Assembly (NCBI RefSeq): GCF_900186865.1
Contig: NZ_LT906480.1
Span: forward strand, 4,420,001 to 4,484,000
From: Stenotrophomonas maltophilia
Lineage (GTDB): Bacteria; Pseudomonadota; Gammaproteobacteria; Xanthomonadales; Xanthomonadaceae
DNA: 64,000 nt
Direction of reading: 5' to 3'
A program made the position numbers and the translations under genes. Shown in pieces: positions 34,717 to 43,490 of this stretch; position 1 is the first letter of the stretch; each line of letters opens with the position of its first letter. The notes beneath the pieces were generated by a model. The model made no database searches. It had not been told where the DNA came from and saw only the letters and a program-made list of their open reading frames with translations.

Positions 34717-35511
34717 ATGCCGTCTCCTGCTCCTGCGCGTGCACCGCTGTCGTCCATCACCCTCGATGCGGCAACTTTCGCGGTGATTCATCAGCACAAC
34801 GCGGATATCGCCAGGCAGCCGGCCTCGCTGACCAAGCTGATGACCGCCTACGCGGCTTACGAATGTGTCGAGGAGCGCGGTCGCTCGTGGGGCGACGAAG
34901 TCACCATCGCCGCCGGCGACGTGCATGCGGTCGCCGACGATGAAACGCGCATGGGCCTGGTGCCCGGCGAAACGGTCACGCTCGCGCGCCTGCTGGAAGG
35001 GTTGATGATCGTCTCCGGCAATGACGCGGCGCTGGCCATCGCGCGCCACCTGGACGGATCGCAGCCTGCGTTCCTGGAGCGCATGAACCGGCACGCACGC
35101 CAGCTCGGCCTGCGCAGCAGCTGGTTCGCCAGCGTCTCCGGCATCACCACGCCGCACCATGCATCCAGCGCGCGCGACATGGCAGTGCTGGCCGCCTGCC
35201 TGCTGAATGACCATCCGCAGATACTGGCAATCACCGCGCAGCGCGCGTTCGTGCATGGCAGCTTCAGCCGCAACAACCAGAATGCGCTGCTTGGCGATGA
35301 TGGCGTGGATGGCTTGAAGACCGGCTACACCCAGGCAGCAGGCTTCTGCCTGGCCGCCACCGCATGCCGGGCAGTGCCCGGGCGGGATCAGCCGGTACGC
35401 CTGATCACCGTGGTATTGGGTTCTGAAAGCCGCGACGCGCGCGATGCCCTAGTGCGCGATCAGCTGGCGGCAGGATTCGCCACGCTGGCCAGCAGCACTG
35501 CCGGGGCCTGA
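34717..35511 (+). CDS. D-alanyl-D-alanine carboxypeptidase family protein (S11), no signal peptide
   Basis: A 264-residue penicillin-binding-protein-type peptidase. The three active-site motifs are intact: Ser37-L-T-Lys40 (ASLTKLM), Ser100-Gly-Asn102 and Lys201-Thr-Gly. The spacing matches low-molecular-weight PBPs (DacA/DacC) that trim the pentapeptide of peptidoglycan. Neither a signal peptide nor a C-terminal amphipathic anchor can be seen, although upstream in-frame codons exist. That is odd for an enzyme acting in the periplasm. Either the true start is different or the protein has another role. Confidence 0.85.
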   Translation: MPSPAPARAPLSSITLDAATFAVIHQHNADIARQPASLTKLMTAYAAYECVEERGRSWGDEVTIAAGDVHAVADDETRMGLVPGETVTLARLLEGLMIVSGNDAALAIARHLDGSQPAFLERMNRHARQLGLRSSWFASVSGITTPHHASSARDMAVLAACLLNDHPQILAITAQRAFVHGSFSRNNQNALLGDDGVDGLKTGYTQAAGFCLAATACRAVPGRDQPVRLITVVLGSESRDARDALVRDQLAAGFATLASSTAGA

Positions 35512-35524
35512 CGCCCGAAGCGGC

Positions 35525-36118
35525 TCAGCGCCGCTTGACCGTCGCCACGATCAGCCGCTGCAGCTCGGCCTCGGCGTTGGTCTTGTCCAGCGCGCCGGCG
35601 GCCACACCCTCGGACAGGGTTTCAGCCGCACCAAGGATCGCCCAGCGTCCTGCCAGCGGCACCGAGCCATCGGTGGCGAACGGACCCAGCCAGGCGTCGC
35701 AGTTGTCGATGAAGTCCTGCTGGTAGCGCCGCCGCACCTCGTGCAGTTCCGGCGCGCCCACCAGCGCGGCGAGGATGCCCTGCACTTCACTGCCCTGGCT
35801 GAGGATGCAGTCGATGTAGCCGGAGGCGATGGCCGCCGCACGGTCGGCCAGCTGCGCCCGGGCGCGGCCGATACGCTCGTGGAAAACCACCGTCTGGCGC
35901 CCGTCATAGTCATCGTAGAGCGCAGCCAGCAGGCCGTTGCGGGTCACGAAGTGATCGTAGGCCACCGGCTTGGTCACGCCCGCCGCCTCGGCCAGCCGTC
36001 CCAGCGTCAACGCGTCGGTGCCTTCTTCGCCAACCAGCGCCCAGGCCACATCCAGCAACTGGCGGGCGCGTTGCTCGCGGGTCAATCGGCGGCGCGTGGG
36101 AGCGGCGTTGGCAGGCAT
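35525..36118 (-). CDS. TetR-family transcriptional regulator
   Basis: A 197-residue regulator. RRRLTREQRARQLLDVAWALVGEEGTDALTLGRLAEAAGVTKPVAYDHF carries the helix-turn-helix with recognition helix VTKPVAYDHF. The ligand-binding part is divergent. It lies 16 nt downstream of the quinone-reductase gene on the same strand, so it is probably co-transcribed and may repress through the palindrome in front of that gene. The inducer is unknown. Confidence 0.92.
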   Translation of the reverse strand: MPANAAPTRRRLTREQRARQLLDVAWALVGEEGTDALTLGRLAEAAGVTKPVAYDHFVTRNGLLAALYDDYDGRQTVVFHERIGRARAQLADRAAAIASGYIDCILSQGSEVQGILAALVGAPELHEVRRRYQQDFIDNCDAWLGPFATDGSVPLAGRWAILGAAETLSEGVAAGALDKTNAEAELQRLIVATVKRR

Positions 36119-36134
36119 CGGCGGAACACGGCGA

Positions 36135-36731
36135 TCAGCGCATCGGAGTGCCTATTTTACGGCCGATCGCCAGCGCGGTCTGCAGATGCGTTCCGGCCGC
36201 ACCGGTATCGGCATCCAGCAGCAGATCGGACGTCAGCACGCGGGCGCCACAGTAGTCGAAGATGCCCATGTCGATCTGCGTCTTCATCGCCGCGTCGTAG
36301 CCGCGTCGTTCGACCATCGCTGCATCGGCACCGCCCAGCCCCACCAGATGCACGTTCAGGCGCTGCAGCTTCTTCACCAGCCTGCCCTGCGCATCCTGTG
36401 CGTAGGCCCATTCGTTGGTGAAGACACGGTCGATCCAGCCCTTCAGCAGTGCCGGGAACGACCACCAGTACAACGGGAAGACCAGCACCAGCGTATCGGT
36501 GGCCTCCAGCCGTGCGTGCTCGGCGGCGATGTCGGCCGGTACCGCGCCAGTGCTGCGGAACAAGGCCTGGTCCTGGGCGTTGAAGCGCGGATCGAAGCCT
36601 TCGGCCATCAGATCGGCGTAGGCCACGGTGTTGCGGGCGTCGGCGGCAGTGATGGCATCGCCGATGCGATGCGCCATCGCATGGGTCAGCGAACCGGGTT
36701 CAGGGTGGGCGATGACAATGAGGCTGTGCAT
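36135..36731 (-). CDS. NAD(P)H quinone oxidoreductase, flavodoxin-like fold
   Basis: A 198-residue FMN/FAD reductase of the MdaB/KefF/NQO1-type family. The opening strand-loop MHSLIVIAHPEPGSLTHAMA binds the flavin phosphate, and LVFPLYWWSFPALLKGWIDRVFTNEWAY is the hallmark active-site stretch. It would reduce quinones or nitroaromatics with two electrons from NAD(P)H. It is the first gene of a two-gene unit with the TetR regulator and has a palindromic operator candidate 20-38 nt upstream of its ATG, which fits induction by electrophiles or quinones. Confidence 0.92.
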   Translation of the reverse strand: MHSLIVIAHPEPGSLTHAMAHRIGDAITAADARNTVAYADLMAEGFDPRFNAQDQALFRSTGAVPADIAAEHARLEATDTLVLVFPLYWWSFPALLKGWIDRVFTNEWAYAQDAQGRLVKKLQRLNVHLVGLGGADAAMVERRGYDAAMKTQIDMGIFDYCGARVLTSDLLLDADTGAAGTHLQTALAIGRKIGTPMR

Positions 36732-36750
36732 GGGGGTCTCCAGGAATCAA

Positions 36751-36769
36751 TACCTACCAATAGTAAGTA
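36751..36769. promoter_or_regulatory. Candidate TetR operator
   Basis: TACCTACCAATAGTAAGTA forms a 7-N5-7 palindrome with six of seven matched pairs. It lies just upstream of the quinone reductase-TetR operon. Confidence 0.55.
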
Positions 36770-36856
36770 GTGATTTCCAGGATACCAGCGCCATCGATGG
36801 GACGCTGTTTTCGCATCCACCGTATAGTGCGGCGGTGCCCCGTGAGACACCCGAAC

Positions 36857-37393
36857 ATGGATCGACGCCTGCCCCTGACGATGCTGATGCTGCTGTCGCT
36901 GTTGCTGTTGCTGCCATCCGCCTTCGCAGGTGAACTCAGTCCCAGTGATGCGAAGGCTCTGCGCGAAGATGTGCGCGCCATGATGGCTGCATACGCCCGC
37001 GGCGATGCGGACTTCCTCATCGAACGCACCCATCCCAGCCTCAAGCGACTGGCCGGCGGCGATGACGCCTTCCAGGCGATCACCCGTGATGCGTTGAAGA
37101 AGCAGCACAACGCCGGTGTAGTGATCATCAGCGAAGATGTAGGTGTGCCGACCCGGACCTATGCTGCCGGAGAGGAAGAAGTCTGCTTCGTGCCACGCCA
37201 ATCCCTGATACGGGTGCGTGAAACCCCAATGCGCAGCACCACGTTCATGGTGGCCGTGCGCCGCGTTGGTGGTTCCGGCTGGACGTATCTGGATGGCACC
37301 GGGCTGCAGGGCAATCCAAACCTGCTTCGCCAACTGCTGCCAGCGCTGGAACCCGACGTGACCTTACCCAAGCGGGAGATCGAGGCGCTGTAG
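36857..37393 (+). CDS. Hypothetical secreted protein (178 aa)
   Basis: A signal peptide (MDRRLPLTMLMLLSLLLLLPSAFA) is followed by a 154-residue mature part. It contains ALREDVRAMMAAYARGDADFLIERTHPSLKRLAGGDDAF, helical and NTF2-like in appearance, and then strands FVPRQSLIRV, TTFMVAVRRVGGSGWTYLDGTGL. I suspect an NTF2-like fold, but the family is not clear. The ATG at 36857 was chosen as it starts the signal sequence. It is divergent from the reductase gene. Confidence 0.65.
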   Translation: MDRRLPLTMLMLLSLLLLLPSAFAGELSPSDAKALREDVRAMMAAYARGDADFLIERTHPSLKRLAGGDDAFQAITRDALKKQHNAGVVIISEDVGVPTRTYAAGEEEVCFVPRQSLIRVRETPMRSTTFMVAVRRVGGSGWTYLDGTGLQGNPNLLRQLLPALEPDVTLPKREIEAL

Positions 37394-37426
37394 TCGCCGG
37401 CCCCTCCCGCCTTGCACGGCGTGGAT

Positions 37427-38254
37427 CTAGCGGAACAGCGCGTTCAAGGCAGCCCCGGAGGCCGCCTGCTGCAGCCCATCGAAGCGTCCGTCCTGCACGA
37501 TCGGCTGGGTCGCCTGCATCAGCCCGCCCCACGCGGCACGGGCGAGTGCGCCGCCCAGACTCACCCGCCGAATGCCGAGCGCGGCAATGTCCTGCAGGCG
37601 CAGCGGTGTCGGTACACCGACCAGCAGGTTCACCGGCTTCGACCCGGCAGCGGCGACCACCGCGCTGATCTGCTCGCGCGTGCTGATGCCAGGTGCATAC
37701 AGCACGTCTGCACCGGCCTCTGCGTAGGCACGCAGGCGCTGCAGGGTGTCCTGCAGATCCGGCACGCCAACGAAGAAGTTCTCGGCGCGGCCGACCAGCA
37801 GCACGTCGCCACCCGCGCGGTCGATGGCTGCACGGGCAGCGCGCAGGCGCTCGACCGCCTGGTCGACCGGACGCAGCGGTGCATCGGCGACGCCGCTGGC
37901 ATCCTCGATCGACAACGCCGCGATGCCGGTGTCGATCGCTGCAGCCACCGCCTCCTCCACCGCCTGCGGCGTGGCGCCGAAGCCATCACCGAAGTCGGCA
38001 TTCAACGGCAACGGGGTCGCCGCCGTCATCAGGCGCAGATGCGCCAGCGTGGCCGGCAGCGATACCGCGCCGTCCGGCCGGCCCTCGCTCCAGGCACAGC
38101 CGGCACTGGTGGTGGCCAACGCCAGGAAGCCCTGCCGCTGCAGGTAGCGCGCACTGCCCACGTCCCACGGGTTGGGCAGCACGAAGCAACCTTGCGCATG
38201 CAGCTGGCGGAAGGCCGCGCGCTTGCGCGGGGTGTCGGCATCGAGCGAGGTCAT
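37427..38254 (-). CDS. Isocitrate lyase/PEP mutase superfamily enzyme
   Basis: A 275-residue TIM-barrel enzyme. FVLPNPWDVGSARYLQRQGFLALATTSAG, LPLNADFGDGFG, IAALSIEDASG and LVGRAENFF are the usual segments of the PEP-mutase/isocitrate-lyase group, including the metal-ligand DFGDGFG and EDASG. The canonical KKCGH-type lyase catalytic loop is absent, as in the oxaloacetate decarboxylase and phosphonomutase subfamilies. The reaction is therefore unresolved. The stop TAG lies at the edge of a SMAG-like sequence with a CTAG head. Confidence 0.85.
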   Translation of the reverse strand: MTSLDADTPRKRAAFRQLHAQGCFVLPNPWDVGSARYLQRQGFLALATTSAGCAWSEGRPDGAVSLPATLAHLRLMTAATPLPLNADFGDGFGATPQAVEEAVAAAIDTGIAALSIEDASGVADAPLRPVDQAVERLRAARAAIDRAGGDVLLVGRAENFFVGVPDLQDTLQRLRAYAEAGADVLYAPGISTREQISAVVAAAGSKPVNLLVGVPTPLRLQDIAALGIRRVSLGGALARAAWGGLMQATQPIVQDGRFDGLQQAASGAALNALFR

Positions 38255-38414
38255 GGCGGGCTCCGGGGGCGGCAGACCTGCACCCTAGCCCGCCCAGAGG
38301 CCACGCTCAACGACGACGGAGCGAACCCGGTGATGCCCCCTGCTTATTGGACGCTGTGGATGCGGGTGCCCGAGCGTGCTTGCCTGCCCACACGATGCCG
38401 CCACGGAGCCCTTC

Positions 38415-39143
38415 ATGCACCCGGACCCGCAGACCCTCACCGACGCCGGCGATGATGACGCCCACTGGGCCGACCTGCTTTCGCCGGCACGGCGCCGCCT
38501 GATCGCTTCGGCGGGTCTGGCCGCTGGCGGCCTGGCCAGTGCCTCGACCGCCGCCGCAGCACCGCGCGGCAACGACGCGGTGAACACCACCGAGCCTGGC
38601 CGCCCCGGCTTCCGTGCCATCGTGCCGCCAGCACCGGAAGGGCACAGCCCCTGGGGCCAGGCCACGGCCAGCGAACCGCCCCCGCGCCCGGCCAGCGTGC
38701 GTCCCGGCGAGGCCACCCTGCCCGTGACCCCACGCGCCTACACCGACATCAAGAGCTATCACGCGCACATCTACTTCGACGAGGACAGCTTCGAGAAGGC
38801 TGCGCTGCTGCGGCGCTGGACGGCCGAGCGCTTCCCGGTGGAGCTGGGCAACTGGAACCTGGAACCACGCGGGCCGCACGTCACCCCGTCGTTCTACTTC
38901 GGCTTCACCAACGACCTGCTGCCGGTGCTGGTGCCCTGGCTGCAGCTCAACAGCCTGGGCCTGACCATCCTGATCCACCCCAATACCGGTGATGGCCGCG
39001 CCGACCACCTGTATTACGCGTTGTGGGTAAACCGCGCGCAGCCGGTGAATGCCTACAACTGGCCGGCACCGAAGCCTGGAGAACGGGAACCGCTGGAAGA
39101 GGTGTTCCCGAACGTGGTGCCGACGGTGCCGCTGGAGACGTGA
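38415..39143 (+). CDS. DOPA 4,5-dioxygenase family protein with Tat-like N-terminus
   Basis: A 242-residue protein. The C-terminal half has the extradiol-type family segments YHAHIYFDEDSF, GPHVTPSFYFGFTND, LTILIHPNTGDGRADH and the terminal NAYNWPAPKPGE. Three His (in HAHIYF, GPHV and LIHPNTG) can bind the iron. This family opens catechol rings, for example DOPA in pigment synthesis. Unusually, about 100 residues precede it and include ARRRLIASAGLAAGGLASASTAAAA, a Tat-like leader. The ATG is at 38415 with GGAG before it. Export is inferred. Confidence 0.82.
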   Translation: MHPDPQTLTDAGDDDAHWADLLSPARRRLIASAGLAAGGLASASTAAAAPRGNDAVNTTEPGRPGFRAIVPPAPEGHSPWGQATASEPPPRPASVRPGEATLPVTPRAYTDIKSYHAHIYFDEDSFEKAALLRRWTAERFPVELGNWNLEPRGPHVTPSFYFGFTNDLLPVLVPWLQLNSLGLTILIHPNTGDGRADHLYYALWVNRAQPVNAYNWPAPKPGEREPLEEVFPNVVPTVPLET

Positions 39144-39531
39144 GCGGGGGCGTGGCGGGGGGCAGTGGGTGGCGTGCGGCGCACCTTGGGCTGCCCCTCG
39201 GTGGGTGCGTAGCGTGCTGCGTACCGAACGTCCTCCATCCACGCATCGCGTGGATCTATTGAATGGTGGCCTCATCCGCGCGTGGCGTGGATCTACTGCA
39301 GCACCACCCATGACAGCATCAGCCCTGCCCATGCCTGCCGCCATCGTCGGCCTACGTGCATGCATCCCCGGTCTGCGAGCCATTCAGCGCGCCTTGATCC
39401 AGCGCCCGCCATACGGCCACAAGCGCTCCGGCAGATTTCAAACGTTCGATTGAAACGCTGCAAACTTCGCCGAACTGGACAGCATCCGCCGGTTCCGCCA
39501 GACTGCCGCCCTTTCCCGTCTTCCGGATCCC
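39144..39531. other. Gene-free region with two SMAG-type repeats and a promoter palindrome
   Basis: There is no supported gene in these 388 bp. Two minus-strand repeats with GTGGATCTAY heads lie at 39237-39259 and 39274-39296. The last 100 bp hold a 20-bp palindrome and the probable aroQ promoter. Confidence 0.7.
39436..39455. promoter_or_regulatory. Candidate operator before aroQ-accBC
   Basis: TTTCAAACGTTCGATTGAAA is symmetric at eight of ten pairs. It lies 77 nt before the aroQ ATG. The right half TTGAAA could itself be a -35 hexamer. The CAAAC..TTGA pattern resembles operators of fatty-acid-responsive TetR proteins such as PsrA, but this is only an analogy. Confidence 0.45.
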
Positions 39532-39975
39532 ATGGCGAAGCTGCTGGTCCTGCACGGCCCCAACCTCAACCTGCTCGGCACACGCGAGCCGGAGGTCTAC
39601 GGCCACACCACGCTGGCCGACATCGACCAGGCCCTGGCCAGCCAGGCATCGGCCGCCGGGCACGCGGTGGAGAGCCTGCAGTCCAATGCCGAGCACGTGC
39701 TGGTGGACCGCGTGCAGGCCGCGCGCGACGACGGAACCGCTTTCATCCTGATCAACCCCGCCGCCTTCACCCACACCTCGGTTGCCCTGCGCGATGCGCT
39801 GGCCGCGGTGGCGGTGCCGTTCATCGAGATCCACCTGTCCAACCCGCATACCCGCGAACCGTTCCGCCAGCACAGCTACTTCAGTGACAAGGCGGTGGGC
39901 GTGGTGTGCGGCTTCGGTGCCGACAGCTACCGCTACGCGATGGACGCGGCGCTGCTGCGGGTATCCGCCACCTGA
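39532..39975 (+). CDS. aroQ: 3-dehydroquinate dehydratase, type II
   Basis: A 147-residue enzyme of the shikimate pathway that removes water from 3-dehydroquinate. The opening [21 protein letters not shown], with the catalytic Tyr and Arg region, is diagnostic. [17 protein letters not shown] and [23 protein letters not shown] carry the remaining active-site Asn, His and Arg. The type II enzyme is a dodecamer. It heads the aroQ-accB-accC unit, an arrangement found widely in gammaproteobacteria. Confidence 0.97.
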   Translation: MAKLLVLHGPNLNLLGTREPEVYGHTTLADIDQALASQASAAGHAVESLQSNAEHVLVDRVQAARDDGTAFILINPAAFTHTSVALRDALAAVAVPFIEIHLSNPHTREPFRQHSYFSDKAVGVVCGFGADSYRYAMDAALLRVSAT

Positions 39976-40034
39976 TTGTCGACCCGGGCGCCCACGGCGC
40001 TCTCCTCACCTAGATAGAAACCAAAGAGGCCCTC

Positions 40035-40514
40035 ATGGATCTGCGCAAAATCAAGAAGCTGATCGACCTGCTGGAAGAGTCGAACCTGGCTGAAATCGAA
40101 ATCAAGGAAGGCGAAGAGTCGGTGCGCCTGTCGCGTGCCCCGGTGGCCGGCTATGCCGCCCCGGTCGCCGCCCCGGTGTACGCCGCTCCGGCCGCCCCGG
40201 CACCGCAGGCAATGCCGATGCAGTCGCCGACCGAAGCCTCCACCGGCGGTACCGCCAAGCCGGGCCCGGCACTGCCGGAAGGCCACGTGCTGCGCTCGCC
40301 GATGGTCGGCACCTTCTACGCGTCGTCCGCCCCGGACAAGCCGGCCTTCGTCACCGTTGGGCAGCAGGTCAAGGAAGGCGAGACCCTGGCCATCATCGAA
40401 GCAATGAAGATGTTCAACCCGATCGAAGCCGACACGTCCGGCACCATCGTCGCCATCCTCGGCGAGAACGGCCAGCCGGTGGAATTCGACCAGCCGCTGT
40501 TCGTGATCGGCTGA
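40035..40514 (+). CDS. accB: Acetyl-CoA carboxylase biotin carboxyl carrier protein
   Basis: A 159-residue carrier. The N-terminal dimerisation helix ([23 protein letters not shown]) leads to a Pro/Ala linker and the biotinyl domain with Lys125 in EAMKMFN, the site of biotinylation. The thumb segment [13 protein letters not shown] is visible. It cooperates with AccC for carboxylation and AccAD for transfer to acetyl-CoA, starting fatty-acid synthesis. AGAGG precedes the ATG. It lies 10 nt before accC. Confidence 0.98.
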   Translation: MDLRKIKKLIDLLEESNLAEIEIKEGEESVRLSRAPVAGYAAPVAAPVYAAPAAPAPQAMPMQSPTEASTGGTAKPGPALPEGHVLRSPMVGTFYASSAPDKPAFVTVGQQVKEGETLAIIEAMKMFNPIEADTSGTIVAILGENGQPVEFDQPLFVIG

Positions 40515-40524
40515 GGGGCACGCC

Positions 40525-41892
40525 ATGCTCGACAAAGTCGTCATTGCCAACCGAGGGGAGATCGCGCTGCGCATCCTGCGCGCGTGCCACACCCTCGGCA
40601 TCCGCACGGTGGCCGTGCATTCCACGGTCGACCGCAACCTCAAGCATGTGGCCATGGCCGACGAGTCGGTCTGCATCGGCCCGGCGCCGTCGCCGCAGAG
40701 CTACCTCAACATTCCGGCGCTGATCGCCGCCGCTGAAGTCACTGACGCGCAGGCGATCCATCCCGGTTACGGCTTCCTGTCGGAGAACGCCGACTTCGCC
40801 GAGCGCGTGGAAGAATCCGGCTTCATCTTCATCGGCCCCAAGGCTGACACCATCCGCATGATGGGCGACAAGGTCGAAGCCATCCGCGCGATGAAGTCGG
40901 CCGGCGTGCCGTGTGTGCCCGGTTCGGGCGGCCCGCTGGGCGATGACATCGTCGCCAACACCAAGATCGCCCGTGAGATCGGCTACCCGGTCATCATCAA
41001 GGCGGCCGGTGGCGGTGGCGGTCGCGGCATGCGCGTGGTGCATGCCGAGGCCTCGTTGAAGACCTCGATCGAAACCACCAAGAGCGAGGCCAAGGCCGCG
41101 TTCGGCAATGGCGAGGTCTACATGGAGAAGTTCCTGGAGAACCCGCGCCACGTGGAAATCCAGGTGCTGGCCGACGGCCAGGGCAACGCCATCCACCTGG
41201 GTGAGCGCGACTGCTCGATGCAGCGCCGCCACCAGAAGGTGGTGGAAGAAGCACCGGCACCGGGCATCACCGCCGAACAGCGCGAGCAGATCGGCAAGGT
41301 CTGCACCGAAGCCTGCGTGCGCATCGGCTACCGCGGCGCCGGCACCTTCGAGTTCCTGTACGAAGACGGCCGCTTCTACTTCATCGAGATGAACACCCGC
41401 ATCCAGGTGGAACATCCGGTCACCGAAATGGTCACCGGCATCGACCTGGTGGCCGAGCAGCTGAAGATCGCCGCCGGCCAGAAGCTGTCGATCAAGCAGA
41501 GCGACGTGGTGCTGACCGGCCACGCGATCGAGTGCCGCATCAACGCCGAAGACGCCGAGACCTTCGTGCCGAGCCCGGGCACCATCACCGGCTTCCATCC
41601 GCCGGGTGGCCCCGGCGTGCGCGTGGATACCCACATCTACAGTGGCTACCGCGTGCCGTCGAACTACGACTCGATGATCGGCAAGCTGATCGTGCACGGC
41701 CCGGACCGCGAAACCGCCATCGCCCGCATGCGGGTGGCGCTGAGCGAGATGGTGGTCGACGGCATCAAGACCAACATCGCCCTGCAGCAGCGGATCATGC
41801 GCGACAAGGGCTTCCAGGCCGGTGGCCAGAACATCCACTACCTGGAAAAGCGTCTTGCCGAGCGCAAGAACAAGCCGATCGCACTGACCTGA
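40525..41892 (+). CDS. accC: Acetyl-CoA carboxylase biotin carboxylase subunit
   Basis: A 455-residue ATP-grasp enzyme that carboxylates biotin on Acc[21 protein letters not shown] is the family start. The glycine-rich ATP loop [29 protein letters not shown], the catalytic [17 protein letters not shown] and [16 protein letters not shown] are all intact. The length is standard. It follows accB with 10 nt and is closed by a strong terminator at 41914-41944. Confidence 0.98.
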   Translation: MLDKVVIANRGEIALRILRACHTLGIRTVAVHSTVDRNLKHVAMADESVCIGPAPSPQSYLNIPALIAAAEVTDAQAIHPGYGFLSENADFAERVEESGFIFIGPKADTIRMMGDKVEAIRAMKSAGVPCVPGSGGPLGDDIVANTKIAREIGYPVIIKAAGGGGGRGMRVVHAEASLKTSIETTKSEAKAAFGNGEVYMEKFLENPRHVEIQVLADGQGNAIHLGERDCSMQRRHQKVVEEAPAPGITAEQREQIGKVCTEACVRIGYRGAGTFEFLYEDGRFYFIEMNTRIQVEHPVTEMVTGIDLVAEQLKIAAGQKLSIKQSDVVLTGHAIECRINAEDAETFVPSPGTITGFHPPGGPGVRVDTHIYSGYRVPSNYDSMIGKLIVHGPDRETAIARMRVALSEMVVDGIKTNIALQQRIMRDKGFQAGGQNIHYLEKRLAERKNKPIALT

Positions 41893-41913
41893 TCGGCAGC
41901 AGGTACTGGACAT

Positions 41914-41944
41914 GAAAAGGGCGGGGATATCCCCGCCCTTTTTC
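41914..41944 (+). terminator. Rho-independent terminator after accC
   Basis: AAAAGGGCGGGG-atat-CCCCGCCC with TTTTT forms a near-perfect hairpin 22 nt after the accC stop. Confidence 0.92.
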
Positions 41945-41951
41945 CATTGCC

Positions 41952-41979
41952 GTAGAGCCGAGCGTGGGCTCGGCTCTAC
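41952..41979. repeat. SMAG-type repeat, fully palindromic
   Basis: GTAGAGCCGAGC and its complement GCTCGGCTCTAC face each other around a few bases. It separates the accC terminator from the convergent gene. Confidence 0.85.
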
Positions 41980-41989
41980 GGCAGATGCA

Positions 41990-42364
41990 TCAGCGCTTGT
42001 CGGCAGCTTCGGCCGGGATCTGCGAATTCGCCAGCGGGCGTACACCATTGGGCGAGCTCGGGTCGACGATCACCATCGTCTCGGTGGACCCATCGGGCCA
42101 CACCACCTGGAAGGTACTGCCTGCCGGCAACGAAGCGAACGGCATGCCGCTCTGCGCGCGATAGACCGCAGCGACCTGGCTGGCACCCACGCGGCGCACA
42201 TCTTCCTGCGCCTTCACCGTGGTCAGTTCCACTTTCGACAGATGCCGGTAACGATCTTCATAGGTGTCGATCATCAACAGCCCGACCGCGCCGGCCGAAT
42301 AGGCCACGAACAGCGCCACCCAGAACCAGAACTTGGCCCCATGCAGGAATCGACGGTAGTTCAT
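41990..42364 (-). CDS. Hypothetical single-pass membrane protein (124 aa)
   Basis: A 124-residue protein with one transmembrane helix at about 12-31 (FWFWVALFVAYSAGAVGLLM). The C-terminal part has VRRVGASQVAAVYRAQSGMPFASLPAGSTFQVVWPDGSTETMVIVDP, which looks like a small beta domain in the periplasm. I do not recognise a family. The ATG overlaps the stop of the upstream gene (ATGA), so the two are co-translated. Confidence 0.7.
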   Translation of the reverse strand: MNYRRFLHGAKFWFWVALFVAYSAGAVGLLMIDTYEDRYRHLSKVELTTVKAQEDVRRVGASQVAAVYRAQSGMPFASLPAGSTFQVVWPDGSTETMVIVDPSSPNGVRPLANSQIPAEAADKR

Positions 42365-43326
42365 TGCCCGCCCCTCTTGCCAACCAATCGCTTGATCCAC
42401 TGCTTCATTTTCCCCGCACCTTGCCGCGAAACCGCAGCGTCATACACGAAATCCCGGAAATCCTGCGTCCCATCCTGCGAACAGATCCCTCCATTCGCAC
42501 AAAAACTGTTGACCAGCACGCTGTCGGCACCACACGGTAGACCGAGCTCGCAGGCCGCAACCCGCCACGCCAGTTCACTGAGCTGTTCACCCGCCACCAG
42601 GCCAGTGAGCGCCTGGTCGCCCGCCGCGCGCACGCCCATGCCCGGTGCAATGGCCATGAAGGCCTCCGGATCGCGCGATGTGCGCACCCGCTCGACCAGG
42701 TCACGGCGGTACTCGGGGCTGTCATTCAGCGGCTCGCCTTCGGCAAACAGCGATGCTTCCGCTGCGAGGTTGCCCTGCGTGGCCGCCTTGCGGCGCTCGG
42801 CCAGCACCAGCGCGGACCCCAGCTTGTCGCCCGGCACGAAGCCGCCACAACGCTGCGCCACGCGCTCGCGCGCCTGCACCATCGCCGGTGCAGCGGTCAG
42901 GCCCAGCCCGGCCAGCACATTGTTGTCCAACCGATAACCGCCCGGATCGATGGCGTACTGCGCGCAGTAGTCGTAGACCCGGCTGAGCATCCAGCGCGCC
43001 TCGTGATTGCCGTCGTCGGCCTGCACGCGCAGGCGCTGCGCGTAGGCGTACAGATCGGTGGCATCCTCAATGTCCGCGCGCAGGTCCAGCGGCAGGCCCG
43101 AAGGCAGCGCGTTGCCGCGCTCGAACGCCGCTAGGCGACGCGCCAACGCTTCCGGCACGACCGGCAGGGGCGCCGCATCGTCCGACGCAACCTGCGCCGT
43201 CGGCAGTTCGCCTGCGGTCACCGGTACCGATCCGGCATGGCCGCTGGCCCGATACCCGGCCACGCCCAGCACGGCCACCGCCGGCAGTACGAGCAACCAG
43301 GTTTTCAGGGTCGGAGCAAAGGCCAT
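42361..43326 (-). CDS. Hypothetical exported/anchored helical protein (321 aa)
   Basis: An N-terminal hydrophobic segment ([19 protein letters not shown]) is followed by an all-helical mature part. It contains Sel1/TPR-like stretches ([44 protein letters not shown]) and several Cys ([25 protein letters not shown]) that suggest disulfides. The family is not known to me. The ATG at 43326 is favoured; a GTG at 43353 is possible. It is divergent from prmA and coupled to the small membrane gene downstream. Confidence 0.7.
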   Translation of the reverse strand: MAFAPTLKTWLLVLPAVAVLGVAGYRASGHAGSVPVTAGELPTAQVASDDAAPLPVVPEALARRLAAFERGNALPSGLPLDLRADIEDATDLYAYAQRLRVQADDGNHEARWMLSRVYDYCAQYAIDPGGYRLDNNVLAGLGLTAAPAMVQARERVAQRCGGFVPGDKLGSALVLAERRKAATQGNLAAEASLFAEGEPLNDSPEYRRDLVERVRTSRDPEAFMAIAPGMGVRAAGDQALTGLVAGEQLSELAWRVAACELGLPCGADSVLVNSFCANGGICSQDGTQDFRDFVYDAAVSRQGAGKMKQWIKRLVGKRGGQ

Positions 43327-43490
43327 TGGCGGCAGTGAACGTTCATGGCGCACAGGAAAGCACCAAGTTTAGCAAGGCCCGCCAGGCCTGTCTGAATCGG
43401 TTCCATTCATCTCCGAGCGGCATCTCAGGCAATACGGAGACGCTCCGATGGTCTAGCATGGCCCCCTTTCCCGCGATTGCCCCCACCGCC

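Noticed and set aside
39144..39531. A possible short gene before aroQ
   Set aside because: Open frames here cross GTAG repeats, lack ribosome-binding sites and show no protein-like composition.
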